Source of the DNA: Blautia glucerasea
Lineage (GTDB): Bacteria; Bacillota; Clostridia; Lachnospirales; Lachnospiraceae
Length of the DNA stretch: 64,000 nucleotides
Direction: 5' to 3'
Assembly (NCBI RefSeq): GCF_020537505.1
Contig: NZ_JAJBMO010000009.1
Location: forward strand, 1 to 64,000
The translations under genes and the position numbers were made by a program. The notes under the pieces were generated by a model that was given only the letters and a program-made list of their open reading frames with translations, ran no database searches and was not told where the DNA came from. Each line of letters begins with the position of its first letter. Positions within the stretch are counted from its first letter, which is position 1. Of the stretch, positions 42,305 to 52,018 are shown piece after piece.

Positions 42305-42325
42305 AAAATCATATGCTATGATTTT
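42305..42325. promoter_or_regulatory. palindrome upstream of the first DUF1593 gene
   Basis: AAAATCATA (42305-42313) and TATGATTTT (42317-42325) are a perfect inverted repeat with a three-base centre, about 65 bases before the start codon. It may be an operator. Confidence 0.4.
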
Positions 42326-42388
42326 ACAGTGAATACAATATTTTTTTAAGTAGAAGTATTGCAGCTGTATAAAAGGAGGAAATCCAAT

Positions 42389-43999
42389 ATGAAAAAAAGA
42401 ATGATCGCTCTGATGTTGATGGGGGTTATGGTAATTGGTGGAGGTGTGAAAGCACAGGCAGGAAGAATTGTGAAACCTATCGATGAGCAGTTGTCAGAAA
42501 GAGAGGTAATTACCACACCGCAGGAAAGAAAAATCAAACTGGGCGAAGATGGAAAACCTCGTGTTATCATAACATCTGATTTGGAAATTGATGATATGAA
42601 CTCCTTTATCCACCAGAGCCTGTTCTTTAATGAAATTGATCTGGCTGGAATCGTTGTGTCCGGTTCTTTTTGCCATTTCACCGGAGACGGGGAGCATACG
42701 CAGGGAGAAGTAAATGATCATATTCAGAACCGTGAAGAGGGTGCCCTGGACATGACAGAATTTCGAGCTCAGCCCTTGGACTGGCTTTCTAATCTCTGGA
42801 ACAATGAGTATGCAGAAGCTTATGAATATCTTTCCCAGAATGCAGATGGGTATCCTACACCAGATTATCTGACAAGTATTACTAAAATTGGAAATGTGCA
42901 GTTTGAAGGCGATGTACGTGAAGATACAGACGGTTCCAATTTAATTAAAGAGGCAATCCTGGACGACGATGAAAGAAGCCTTTATATTCTTTCCTGGGGC
43001 GGATTTAATACGGTAGCAAGAGCACTGCTTTCCATTTATGATGAATATTCCGGAACAGATCAGTGGGATGGGATTTATCAGAAAGTGTGTGATAAAGTAC
43101 TGATAAGCGGAAACGGACAGGACTTTACATTTACAGACTACATTGCAGATAAGTATCCTGATCTTGTAATGGCAGGAGCAAACTGTGGATATGCTGGATA
43201 TTCTGCTGCAATCAATGCCCAGGCAGATGCGTTGTATACATTCCAGGCAGATTGGCTGAAAGAGAATATTAAATTTGACCATGGCTCTCTTATGGGGGCC
43301 TATAAGCTGGTTCATGACGGACAGCATCTGGAAAATGAGGAAGATAAGTATCAGTTTGGTGAAACTAATACTGTCTATGAAAAAGAATATAATGATTACG
43401 ATTTCATTGCTGAGGGAGACAGCTCCAGCATTATTGGTCTGTATTCCTGTGGTCTTCGCGGTTTGGAAAATGGCGCTTTTGGAACTTATGGAGGCAGATA
43501 TTTTTACTATACAGCAAGTGGTGAGGATGCAGGATATCGGTCTACATTATCTGGCAGTGTAGTTCCAGGTCAGTATGTGAATCCGGAAACAAATAATATC
43601 GAGAAATATAACCCTTATTTGCTGGATTTCCAGCTTGAGTGGGCAGCCCGTGCCGATTGGTGTGTAAATACATATGAAAACTGCAATCACGCGCCGGTAG
43701 TAGAGATGGAGGAAAAAGATTTTACAGCGGCTCCTGGCGAGACAGTATCATTTGCAGCAAACGTATCCGATCCAGACGGAGATGACTGTACAGCAACCTG
43801 GACTACAGAGCCAACCGGCTGCGTATACAGCGGAAAAGATGAGACCATTTACAACTGGACACAGGATAGTGCAGAGGGCTCCTTTACAATTCCAGAAGAT
43901 GCAGCTTCTGGTGACTGCTTTTGCCTGACACTGCGGGTTCAGGATAATGCAGATGCAGTAATGACAAGATATGCACAGGTTATGGTTACAGTAGCTTAA
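42389..43999 (+). CDS. secreted DUF1593 (Sde182-like) protein, copy 1
   Basis: 536 residues with a signal peptide (about 1-24). The N-terminal nucleoside-hydrolase-like domain begins KPRVIITSDLEIDDMNSFIHQSLFFNEIDLAGIV, close to the DxDxxxDD metal site of nucleoside hydrolases but altered. A C-terminal Ig-like domain (about 445-536; APGETVSFAANVSDPDGDDC) follows. The family includes Saccharophagus Sde182, annotated as cellulose-binding; no substrate is known. ATG 42389 has a strong AAAGGAGG site. A paralogue is at 48367, with a two-component operon between them. Confidence 0.85.
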   Translation: MKKRMIALMLMGVMVIGGGVKAQAGRIVKPIDEQLSEREVITTPQERKIKLGEDGKPRVIITSDLEIDDMNSFIHQSLFFNEIDLAGIVVSGSFCHFTGDGEHTQGEVNDHIQNREEGALDMTEFRAQPLDWLSNLWNNEYAEAYEYLSQNADGYPTPDYLTSITKIGNVQFEGDVREDTDGSNLIKEAILDDDERSLYILSWGGFNTVARALLSIYDEYSGTDQWDGIYQKVCDKVLISGNGQDFTFTDYIADKYPDLVMAGANCGYAGYSAAINAQADALYTFQADWLKENIKFDHGSLMGAYKLVHDGQHLENEEDKYQFGETNTVYEKEYNDYDFIAEGDSSSIIGLYSCGLRGLENGAFGTYGGRYFYYTASGEDAGYRSTLSGSVVPGQYVNPETNNIEKYNPYLLDFQLEWAARADWCVNTYENCNHAPVVEMEEKDFTAAPGETVSFAANVSDPDGDDCTATWTTEPTGCVYSGKDETIYNWTQDSAEGSFTIPEDAASGDCFCLTLRVQDNADAVMTRYAQVMVTVA

Positions 44000-44031
44000 C
44001 TGGCTGCGAAACTTTATTAGACAGAAAATGT

Positions 44032-44088
44032 AAAAATCGTGGTATAATGTGGGTGATTTAAATGCGCGCAAATACCACGATTTTTATT
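44032..44088 (+). terminator. terminator hairpin that also holds an extended -10 box
   Basis: AAAAATCGTGGTAT (44032-44045) pairs exactly with ATACCACGATTTTT (44072-44085). The left arm and loop contain TGGTATAATG, an extended -10 that could start the YesM transcript. No good -35 box is seen. Confidence 0.75.
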
Positions 44089-44195
44089 TTCGCGAGTAAC
44101 GAGCCAAAGTCGCAGAGTGCATTTTGTCTCGTTAGGGATAATAGGAAATTTTGCTGGGATTTTCGGCAAAAAATAATTAAGGAGTTTCGAAAAAA

Positions 44196-45899
44196 GTGAA
44201 AGAACGAGTATCCCTAAATATCAGACTTTTTCTGGTAACAATGTGTATTGCAGTACCTGTGATCGCGGCACTTTTTTTTACTGGAATCAGGGAAAGAACT
44301 TCTGCAAAAAAAGAGAGAATAAACGAACTTCATGCAGATGTGGAAGTGGAAATGTCCAGGATTGATACACAGCTGAAATTTCTTAGAAACAGCCTGGCAA
44401 ATCTGGTAATGGACAATGCCGAATTTAAGCATATTGCAGATGAAGATGAAGAAGATAACGACTTCTGGCTGGCAAATCAGACTGTATTGGAAAAGATTAA
44501 TAATCAGACTGCAGAGCTGGATCCGGGCTTTACTGTGTTTGTGTACTATCCAGAAAATGGAGTATTTTATAATTATAAAAAAGATATTGGGGTTTCAGAA
44601 TTCGTACGGCGGCAGATCAATGAGCAGGCAGAATTATCCGCCTACAGACAATGGAGCACAATATGGTGTGCCGGGCAGCCCTATCTATTTTTTCTACTGG
44701 ATTATAACAATTATTATATTGGTGCATGGAGCTCTTATGAAAATCTTTTACAAGGTTTGCAGCAGAATACTGATAAGACCGGGGAAGCGGGGATTTTACA
44801 GGAAAAGTACCTGATCTGTGATGAAAATGGACAGGTAATGGTTCCTGCTGAGGATAAAGATACCTGGCTGTCTTTTGGCAGAAATATGTATACAGATGAA
44901 GAGAAAAACAGCTGGTATTACGCAGGGGCTATCAGTGAACTTTCTGATTTTTATCTGGTAAAGCAGATATCAAAAACAACGCTGGAAGAGCAGCTGCCGG
45001 CAATCGGAAGCGAAATTACAGTTTTTGCAGCGGTTATTCTTTTACTGTTTGTGGTATATGGCGTTTGCCTGTATCTGTGGATTCTCACTCCCATGGCATA
45101 CCTGAAGAAAAGTATGGAGATTATTCAGCAGGGAGAACTGGATTACCGGATTCCTGAACTGGATAACTGCAGTGCCGAGTTTGATGCTGTAATCCAGGAA
45201 TTTAATTATCTTATGGATCATATTAAGAATCTGAAAATTCAGATGTATGAGGAACGTCTGGCTGGAAAAGAAACGGAGCTTCAATATCTGAGCAGGCAGA
45301 TTCAGCCCCATTTTATTTTAAATACTTTAAATACCATATATAATTACAGTGAAAGTGATGTGAAAACAACCAAACAGCTGATTCGGCTTACTTCAGGATA
45401 TTATCGTTATGTTGTGAATGTAAATTCCAGATATGTGCAGCTTGGACAGGAACTGGAACATATTCAGGATTATATGAGACTGCAGAAGATGAGGTATCCA
45501 AATGCATTTAATTATAAAGTGACTTGTGAGGAGACAATTAAGATCGTTCCGATTCCTCCGTTTATTATAGAAAGCTTTGTGGGAAATGCGATCAAGCATG
45601 GCCTGAAGCCTGGGAAAATGACAGAAATACAGGTGAATGTGAGCAAATTGGAGGAATTCAGGATCCTGATACAGGTGAAAGACAATGGTACAGGTTTTTC
45701 AGATGACAGCCTGGATGCAGTGGAGGAATTTCTGGAAAAAGGAATTGTTTCAGAAGAACTTGGTGTAGGAATCTGTAATTCTGTAGCAAGGCTGAGGCTG
45801 ATTTACGGAGATAAATGTGAAATCCGTATTTATAATCAGGAACCATCTGGTGCGGTGGTTGATATTACATTAAATCTGCAAAAAACAAAAGCTGTGTAA
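44196..45899 (+). CDS. YesM-type sensor histidine kinase
   Basis: 567 residues. A membrane segment at about 9-30, an extracellular sensor region (about 31-270), a second membrane segment (about 275-300; ITVFAAVILLLFVVYGVCLYLWIL), a HAMP domain, then His_kinase with His372 in QIQPHFILNTLNTIYNY and an N-box FVGNAIKHGL. Unlike the kinase at 12767, it has the full sensor. The start is GTG with AAGGAG upstream. It is first gene of a three-gene operon with a regulator and a solute-binding protein. Confidence 0.92.
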   Translation: MKERVSLNIRLFLVTMCIAVPVIAALFFTGIRERTSAKKERINELHADVEVEMSRIDTQLKFLRNSLANLVMDNAEFKHIADEDEEDNDFWLANQTVLEKINNQTAELDPGFTVFVYYPENGVFYNYKKDIGVSEFVRRQINEQAELSAYRQWSTIWCAGQPYLFFLLDYNNYYIGAWSSYENLLQGLQQNTDKTGEAGILQEKYLICDENGQVMVPAEDKDTWLSFGRNMYTDEEKNSWYYAGAISELSDFYLVKQISKTTLEEQLPAIGSEITVFAAVILLLFVVYGVCLYLWILTPMAYLKKSMEIIQQGELDYRIPELDNCSAEFDAVIQEFNYLMDHIKNLKIQMYEERLAGKETELQYLSRQIQPHFILNTLNTIYNYSESDVKTTKQLIRLTSGYYRYVVNVNSRYVQLGQELEHIQDYMRLQKMRYPNAFNYKVTCEETIKIVPIPPFIIESFVGNAIKHGLKPGKMTEIQVNVSKLEEFRILIQVKDNGTGFSDDSLDAVEEFLEKGIVSEELGVGICNSVARLRLIYGDKCEIRIYNQEPSGAVVDITLNLQKTKAV

Positions 45900-45932
45900 A
45901 AGCAAAAATAAAGGAAAGGCGGAGTGAAAAGC

Positions 45933-46724
45933 ATGGAGATGGAAATAAATGCATTGTTGGTAGATGATGAAGAGCAATGCGTAAAAACATTACAGGAAAG
46001 TATTGACTGGAAAGCACTTGGAATAGCCCGTACCTTTGGTGTCTATAATGCGGTGCAGGCCCGTGAGATTATGGAAAAAGAAGTTATTTCTCTGATCCTT
46101 TGCGATATAGAAATGCCGGGAGAAAGTGGACTGGAGTTTATTTCCAGTGTAAGAGAAAAGGCAGATCTCGATGATGAAAACATAGAATGCATTATTCTTA
46201 CCTGTTATCCAGATTACAAATTTATGCGAAAAGCAATGCAGATCAGGTGTAGTGATTATCTGATCAAACCGCTGGATACAGAAGAGATGACAGAGGTTTT
46301 AAAAAAAGCTATTGAAAAGATAAAAAAGAAATTTCAGAAGGATGAAAAAGAGAAAGCTTTTTTTCAGGATGAGACGAAGGCAACATTGTCAGATGGACAG
46401 CAAAACATTATTGACCAGAAAGTAATTCCATATATAAGGGAGCATTTTTCAGAATCACTGACGGTAACGGAAATTGCAGCCGATGCTGCTTTGAATCCGC
46501 AATATATGATGCGATTATTTAAGAAAAGAACTGGGCTTTCAGTGCTTGAGTTTGTAACCAACTGCCGTATGGAGATGGCAAAGGAGCTGCTGAAGAATAC
46601 AGACTGGAATAATGAAATTGTTTCCGATAAGCTGGGATATGCAAGTTCTGGTTATTTTATCAAATTATTTAAAAAGACTTTTGGCATGACACCACGTGAG
46701 TTTAGAAAGGCTTCAGGCATATGA
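45933..46724 (+). CDS. YesN-type response regulator, short form
   Basis: 263 residues: receiver domain (INALLVDDEEQCVKTL; acceptor Asp in LILCDIEMPG) joined directly to an AraC helix-turn-helix domain (ESLTVTEIAADAALNPQYMMRLFKKRTGLS), without the long middle region of the regulator at 11128. ATG 45933 has GGCGGAG eight bases upstream; GTG 45924 overlaps that site. The stop overlaps the binding-protein start by four bases. Confidence 0.92.
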   Translation: MEMEINALLVDDEEQCVKTLQESIDWKALGIARTFGVYNAVQAREIMEKEVISLILCDIEMPGESGLEFISSVREKADLDDENIECIILTCYPDYKFMRKAMQIRCSDYLIKPLDTEEMTEVLKKAIEKIKKKFQKDEKEKAFFQDETKATLSDGQQNIIDQKVIPYIREHFSESLTVTEIAADAALNPQYMMRLFKKRTGLSVLEFVTNCRMEMAKELLKNTDWNNEIVSDKLGYASSGYFIKLFKKTFGMTPREFRKASGI

Positions 46725-48229
46725 GAATCAGAAAAATCCTAGCTATATCAGTGATCGTTTTGTTAGGCGGAATAATTTTGTGGGGATGTAGGAACAGAGA
46801 AAATGTTTCTTCACAGGAAAACAGCCTGAGCGAAGAAGTATGTGAGATTGCAATTGAAAATATGACTCTTGGAGCAGCGTATCCGGATACAGAGGAAGTG
46901 GAAAAAATGATCAATGAGATTACAGTTCCTGCCATCTCATGTAAAGTGAAGATTGTAAACTGCTATATTGGAGATCATGCTAATATGCTGAAAAAGTCCA
47001 GAATGGGAATTCAACAGTTGGATTTAGTGAATACAGGAACGACCACTTCCCTGTCAGAGTTGGTTTCAGAGGGTGCATTGTTGGAATTGAATGATCTGTT
47101 AGAGAATTATGGACAGGATTTAGAAAAAAAAGAGGGAAATCTGTTAGATGTTACATCAATCAATGGGAAAATATACGCAGTATGCGCAAATTTGAATCCG
47201 GGAAGAGCTTCAGGGGTTGGCTATAACAACGATATTGCAAAGAAATATGATATTCAGGTTTCAGATCAGCTTACTTTGGACGATCTTACAGAGATTGGAA
47301 GACAACTAAAAGAGAAAAATACCGGGATATATCTTACCTCATTTGGTAATTTGGGAAATGTGGAATCCTCTGCATTTACATCTCTATTTGATGTAGAAGA
47401 TTTTGGTGGAGATATGAATTATGGTGTTATTTTTCATCCTTTGGATAGTACAGAAATTGTAAATGCTTATGCTTCTGAGGAGTATCGTGATTTTTGCAGA
47501 ATAATGAAATTGTGGAGAGATGAAGGCTATATACCGAAAGATTCTTTATACAGTGGTGTTGATGCCCAGTCAATGTTTAATACCGGTGAAATGTTTTTGC
47601 AGTGGACAAGTGTATCGCAGGGAACCCTTCATCTGGTTGGAAAAAAGAATCTTAGTTTTGATGAGGTATTAGTGGCTATGACACCAAATAGAATTACCAC
47701 ATCCCTGGTTCAGGAATTTACCTGGGGAATCAGCAGCTCCTGCAAGAAACCGGAGAAGGCAATGGAATTGCTCAACTTGATCTATACCAATAATCAAGTG
47801 GCAAATCTTCTGCAAAATGGACGAGAGGGAATTGATTATGTAAAAACAGGGGAGAAGACGATCCGGTATCCGGAAAATAAAGATAACAGCAACGTTGGCT
47901 ATTCCAGTTATTTTTCCAGCTTCGGAGACGGGGAAATGGTGTATCAGTTTGGAGACAGTGATACAGACTGGCATGACTATATAAAAAACTACTCAGAAGA
48001 TTCTAGTCCTTCTAAAACTCTTGGCTATGTATTTCAGACAGATTCAGTTGCAGAGGAGGTTGAAAATGTTTCCAGAATTGTAAATAAATACAGACCTGTT
48101 CTGGAGACTGGAATGACACAGGATGCAGATGAGACGCTGGATCAGTTTCTGGCTGAATTAGAGGCTGCTGGTATGGAACAGATTATTAAAGAGAATAGGC
48201 AGCAACTGAAGGCGTGGCTGGAAAAATAG
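46721..48229 (+). CDS. lipoprotein solute-binding protein without local permeases
   Basis: 502 residues, lipobox ILWGC (Cys23), then a type-1 (MalE-like) extracellular solute-binding domain. The C-terminal end (about the last 60 residues; DADETLDQFLAELEAAGMEQIIKENRQQLKAWLEK) matches the DUF3502 tail of LplA-type proteins in Lachnospiraceae and Bacilli. These normally go with LplB/YtcP permeases, but none are within the window. It is translationally coupled to the YesN gene (ATGA), so it may serve as a sensor partner for the kinase or share permeases encoded elsewhere. Confidence 0.88.
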   Translation: MRIRKILAISVIVLLGGIILWGCRNRENVSSQENSLSEEVCEIAIENMTLGAAYPDTEEVEKMINEITVPAISCKVKIVNCYIGDHANMLKKSRMGIQQLDLVNTGTTTSLSELVSEGALLELNDLLENYGQDLEKKEGNLLDVTSINGKIYAVCANLNPGRASGVGYNNDIAKKYDIQVSDQLTLDDLTEIGRQLKEKNTGIYLTSFGNLGNVESSAFTSLFDVEDFGGDMNYGVIFHPLDSTEIVNAYASEEYRDFCRIMKLWRDEGYIPKDSLYSGVDAQSMFNTGEMFLQWTSVSQGTLHLVGKKNLSFDEVLVAMTPNRITTSLVQEFTWGISSSCKKPEKAMELLNLIYTNNQVANLLQNGREGIDYVKTGEKTIRYPENKDNSNVGYSSYFSSFGDGEMVYQFGDSDTDWHDYIKNYSEDSSPSKTLGYVFQTDSVAEEVENVSRIVNKYRPVLETGMTQDADETLDQFLAELEAAGMEQIIKENRQQLKAWLEK

Positions 48230-48366
48230 AGGGCTTTTTGGAAAAAAGTCATTTTTGAATATAATTCAAGTCATAAATGGACAGCATAGGGACAGCTCCT
48301 TTGATAAAATAAAAAATAAATTGATATTGTATGAAAAGATTTAGTATGGAAATGAAGGAGAACAAT

Positions 48367-49896
48367 ATGCATAGAAAAAAATGGTTATCAGCATTATTTG
48401 GAGCACTAATCGGAACTATGAGCTTATCTGCATCTGCTTATGCGGCAGACTCTGTAACAGCACTTCCGAAAACAGAAGGAAAGCCTCGTCTTCTTGTTAC
48501 CCAGGACGGGGAAGTAGATGATATGAATACTTTGATTCATACATTGCTTTATGCGAATGATATTGATCTGGAGGGAATTGTACAGACCAGTTCCAAGCTG
48601 CATTACAGTGGAGATGATACCACAGAATCCCTTCGGTGGATGGGAACGGACTGGATGTATGAGTTTATGGATGCGTATGCAGAGGTATATGACAATCTGA
48701 AGGTACACGATGCAGATTATCCTTCTCCGGATGACCTCCGTGCTATTACAAAAGTGGGAAATATCAAGAATGTAAGCGACACTTCTGAGGAAACAGAAGG
48801 TTCTGAGCTTGTGAAAGAGCGTATTCTGGCAGAAGATGACAGACCTCTTTATATTGAAGTTGGCGGTGGCGCAAATACAGTTGCAAGGGCATTGATGTCC
48901 ATTGAAGAAGAATATAAAGATCAGGATGGCTGGGAAGAGCTTTACAATCGAATTTGCGAAAAAGTGATTCTTTTTGCCTGGGGAATGCAGGATGACTGTT
49001 ATCTGAATTACATTCAGCCGAACTGGCCATCTATGCGTATGGTAGATGTTTCCGGTTCTACTCTTGCGTATGGTTACAGATGGGCGACTCTTGAGGTGCT
49101 TTCTGATGAATCCAGGGAGAAAATGAGCAGTGAATGGATGAAAGAAAATATTGAGCAGAATCTTGGCGCATTGATGGATAAATATGTGACCTGGGGAGAC
49201 GGAACTTACCTGGAAGGGGAAGCAGATACTGATCAGTATGGTACAAATGAAGCACTTCTTGGAGATGACACTCTCTGGGTAGGGCATGCTTATGAGCAGT
49301 ATGATTTCCTTTCTGAGGGTGATTCTCCGGCATGGTTTATTACCATTCCGAATGGACTTCGCAGTCTGGAGAATCTTTCCTACGGCGGCTGGGATGGAAG
49401 ATATGAACTGAAAGAAAATGACGAAAATCCGGATGTGCGTCTGTATCAGGCGGCAAAAGGAAATGAAAAAGGAATTGCCAGCTGGATTGCTGCGATCCAG
49501 AGCGATTTTGCCATGAGAGCAAAATGGTGTGTAACGGATAAATATGAGGACGCCAATCATCTGCCGGAAGTTTCTGTGGCAGAAGGAATTGATCTGACTG
49601 CGACAGCAGGTGAAGAGATTACTTTAAATGGAACTGCTGAGGATCCTGACGGGGATACCACTACTTTCCGCTGGTATCATTATCCATTAGGAGATACTTA
49701 TCAGGAAGCAGAGGATGAAGCTGGAAATCCTGTTGCGATTGAAGTGACAACCTCCGGAGAAAATCAGGAAACAGCAACATTTACAGTTCCTGAAGATGCA
49801 AAATCCGGCGACACCATCCATATCATCATGGAAGGTGTAGACGGCGGCGGAACCAATCCGGTGGCTTACCAGAGAGTGATCGTGACAATTAAATAA
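48367..49896 (+). CDS. secreted DUF1593 (Sde182-like) protein, copy 2
   Basis: 509 residues, paralogue of the protein at 42389. Signal peptide about 1-28 (ends SAYA), nucleoside-hydrolase-like domain starting KPRLLVTQDGEVDDMNTLIHTLLYANDIDLEGIV, and a C-terminal Ig-like domain (ATAGEEITLNGTAEDPDGDTT). ATG 48367 has AAGGAG upstream; an in-frame codon at 48331 does not. It follows the solute-binding-protein gene after 137 bases without a clear terminator, so readthrough is possible. It converges on the kinase at 49921 with only 24 bases between. Confidence 0.85.
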   Translation: MHRKKWLSALFGALIGTMSLSASAYAADSVTALPKTEGKPRLLVTQDGEVDDMNTLIHTLLYANDIDLEGIVQTSSKLHYSGDDTTESLRWMGTDWMYEFMDAYAEVYDNLKVHDADYPSPDDLRAITKVGNIKNVSDTSEETEGSELVKERILAEDDRPLYIEVGGGANTVARALMSIEEEYKDQDGWEELYNRICEKVILFAWGMQDDCYLNYIQPNWPSMRMVDVSGSTLAYGYRWATLEVLSDESREKMSSEWMKENIEQNLGALMDKYVTWGDGTYLEGEADTDQYGTNEALLGDDTLWVGHAYEQYDFLSEGDSPAWFITIPNGLRSLENLSYGGWDGRYELKENDENPDVRLYQAAKGNEKGIASWIAAIQSDFAMRAKWCVTDKYEDANHLPEVSVAEGIDLTATAGEEITLNGTAEDPDGDTTTFRWYHYPLGDTYQEAEDEAGNPVAIEVTTSGENQETATFTVPEDAKSGDTIHIIMEGVDGGGTNPVAYQRVIVTIK

Positions 49897-49920
49897 ATCA
49901 TAATAGTATGTGGAAAAAAT

Positions 49921-51261
49921 TTATACTGGCTGGTTAAACGGCAGCATTACACTGGCAGTAAAATATCCTTTTTCACATTCAAAATTCAACAATCCGTTCT
50001 GACTTTCCACAGCAGAGCGGATTATTTTTATACCTAATCCGTGGTTGGAGGCATCTGCTTTGCTAGTGGCAAGACTGGGATTTTCTGAGAGAATATTACT
50101 GCTTATTTTGTTGCTTATTTTGCAGAGCAGATAATTTTGCACACATTTGATGATAATCTGGATGTCCGGAGTATCCTCCTGTTTGCTGGCTTCGATTGCG
50201 TTGTCAAGAAGATTCAGGAGAATGGTGCATAGGACTTCTTCATTGATAGAAAGCTGGCCTGGAATAATAATTTCTGTATAAGTTTTGATGTGGAACTTTT
50301 GAGCTTCCTGAATTTTTCGGTTGAGGAGGTAGTCGATTAAAGTATTTCCTGTCTGAATGTCCGTAAGTTTGCTCATTTTTCCCCCAATTGCCTGGGAAAT
50401 ATAGGTGTCCAGTTGATCGTATTTTTTATCTGCAAGGAGAGTCTGGATATAAAAATAGTTATTTTTCAGCTCATGGCGCTCCTTTTTTACCTGTTCCTGA
50501 ACCTCCAGGGAATAGCGGTAACGGGCAAGCTGAGTGCGTGTTTGGGTAAGGGCATCGTCCAGTTTGCGCTGATCTTCGTAGGAATGGATGATGGTGGCAA
50601 AAAAATAATAAATTATAGGCAGATTAGTGAGCAAAATGCCGGAAAGAATGGCAATCTGGTTTACGGAGTAAATTTGCGTACTTGAGGATATTCCGAAAAA
50701 AATCAAAAAACCAATAGGAAAATAAAGGATAAGAACGCCCTTAAAACAAGACATGGGAAAAGGTGTAGATAATTTTATCTTCCGGAAAAGTTTTGATAAA
50801 AGGAAAAGCAATATGTATAAAACCAGGGTTGTAAGCATATCAAGTGTGCGGTAAACCTGCGGCTGCATAGAAAATTCCTGACTGTAAAGAGGAGAACATA
50901 CCATTTTATAAAGCTGGGTGAAGGTCATAAAATATAAGACATATACCAGTTTAGTGAAAAGTGTACCCGTCAGGGCAATATGGGCGCAAAGTACAGAAAC
51001 AGGGATCGTGCATACGAAATAAAACCAGTAAGGAGTTTGGGCAGCTCCTGTAAGCTTCAGACAAATGGAAGAAAGTTCCAGACGGAGAATAAGATACACT
51101 ATTATTGTGAATAACAGGTATAAGGATGAACCTACAGCAATGGAGCGCCCCACAGTATGATTCTTTTTAAGACCACAGAGAATCAGCAGGGTATAGGAAA
51201 GAAATGAAAAAATAATGACGGAGTCAAGTGTCTGGTAAAGATGATAAATAAAATTAAACAT
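49921..51261 (-). CDS. GHKL-domain sensor histidine kinase (AgrC-like), second copy
   Basis: 446 residues. About six membrane segments in the first 210 residues, then a coiled linker and the catalytic part: acceptor region QVKKERHELKNNYFYIQTLL, N-box ILLNLLDNAIEASKQ and G-box NHGLGIKIIRSAVESQNG. No AgrB/AgrD-type genes are nearby. It overlaps the regulator gene by eight bases. Same arrangement as 30330-32409. Confidence 0.9.
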   Translation of the reverse strand: MFNFIYHLYQTLDSVIIFSFLSYTLLILCGLKKNHTVGRSIAVGSSLYLLFTIIVYLILRLELSSICLKLTGAAQTPYWFYFVCTIPVSVLCAHIALTGTLFTKLVYVLYFMTFTQLYKMVCSPLYSQEFSMQPQVYRTLDMLTTLVLYILLFLLSKLFRKIKLSTPFPMSCFKGVLILYFPIGFLIFFGISSSTQIYSVNQIAILSGILLTNLPIIYYFFATIIHSYEDQRKLDDALTQTRTQLARYRYSLEVQEQVKKERHELKNNYFYIQTLLADKKYDQLDTYISQAIGGKMSKLTDIQTGNTLIDYLLNRKIQEAQKFHIKTYTEIIIPGQLSINEEVLCTILLNLLDNAIEASKQEDTPDIQIIIKCVQNYLLCKISNKISSNILSENPSLATSKADASNHGLGIKIIRSAVESQNGLLNFECEKGYFTASVMLPFNQPV

Positions 51262-51967
51262 AAAACCTCCTGAAGCCCTCCTTTACCTTGTCTACTTTAC
51301 CGCGGCTTATAGGTAGCTCCTGACCGCTTGTAAGCTGGAGGGTAGATTTTCCTATATAAAAAATATGTCTGCAATTTACAAGATAGCTACGGTGGATTTT
51401 AATAAATCCATGAGGAACAAGATATTCTTCCATATCAGAAATTTTGCATTGAACAATGCTGTTGCCCACGGTTGTCACAATGAGACAGTTTTTACGCTGA
51501 GCCTCAACATAAAAAATATTGCGGATATCAAAGGAAAAAATATCTCCAGAACCTGGTTCTGTAATAAAAATCAAGTGTTTTGTCTGTTCTTCCAGCTTTT
51601 GTGATATGGCATCCACGAGAGCGGGGAGAAGTTTCTGATATTCGCTTTTTCGGATAAAACGGAAAGGCTGTACCTCGAATGTCTGGAAGACCAGCTCTTC
51701 TTTGTTGGATATAAAAATAACAAGAGAGTCAGGTGCTTGTGCCCGTATGTGGCGGCAGACCTGGATTCCGTCAATTCCTGGCATTTCGATATCAAGAAAA
51801 ATAACATCATAATGATAATTCTCATTAAAAGTTTGCAGGAAATTTTCCCCAGAGGAAAAACTGTCGAATTCTATGGCAACATGACGGTTATTGAAGGAAT
51901 CAATTAGAGTATTTTTTAGATATGAAAGAATTTCAGCTTCATCTTCTACAATAGCGGCCTGGAACAT
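51254..51967 (-). CDS. LytTR-type response regulator, second copy
   Basis: 237 residues: receiver domain (FQAAIVEDEAEILSYL; acceptor Asp in VIFLDIEMPGIDG) and LytTR domain (IRNIFYVEAQRKNCLIVT, then FIKIHRSYLVNCRHIFYIG). The start at 51967 has AAGGAGGAG upstream; longer in-frame starts run into the promoter. It is divergent from the membrane-anchored GH3 gene at 52119, with a repeated site between. Confidence 0.93.
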   Translation of the reverse strand: MFQAAIVEDEAEILSYLKNTLIDSFNNRHVAIEFDSFSSGENFLQTFNENYHYDVIFLDIEMPGIDGIQVCRHIRAQAPDSLVIFISNKEELVFQTFEVQPFRFIRKSEYQKLLPALVDAISQKLEEQTKHLIFITEPGSGDIFSFDIRNIFYVEAQRKNCLIVTTVGNSIVQCKISDMEEYLVPHGFIKIHRSYLVNCRHIFYIGKSTLQLTSGQELPISRGKVDKVKEGFRRFYV

Positions 51968-51991
51968 GTCTCTCCTCCTTAAGTCCTTTTT

Positions 51992-52000
51992 ATTATACCA
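51992..52000 (-). promoter_or_regulatory. extended -10 promoter of the second LytTR/GHKL operon
   Basis: On the minus strand TGGTATAAT (TATAAT at 51997-51992). No good -35 box, so it may depend on an activator, possibly LytTR itself. Confidence 0.45.
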
Positions 52001-52018
52001 GAGTATAGCACATTTTTT

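Noticed and set aside
48424..49560. Minus-strand open frame (378 codons) opposite the second DUF1593 gene
   Set aside because: Shadow frame without domain marks or ribosome site.
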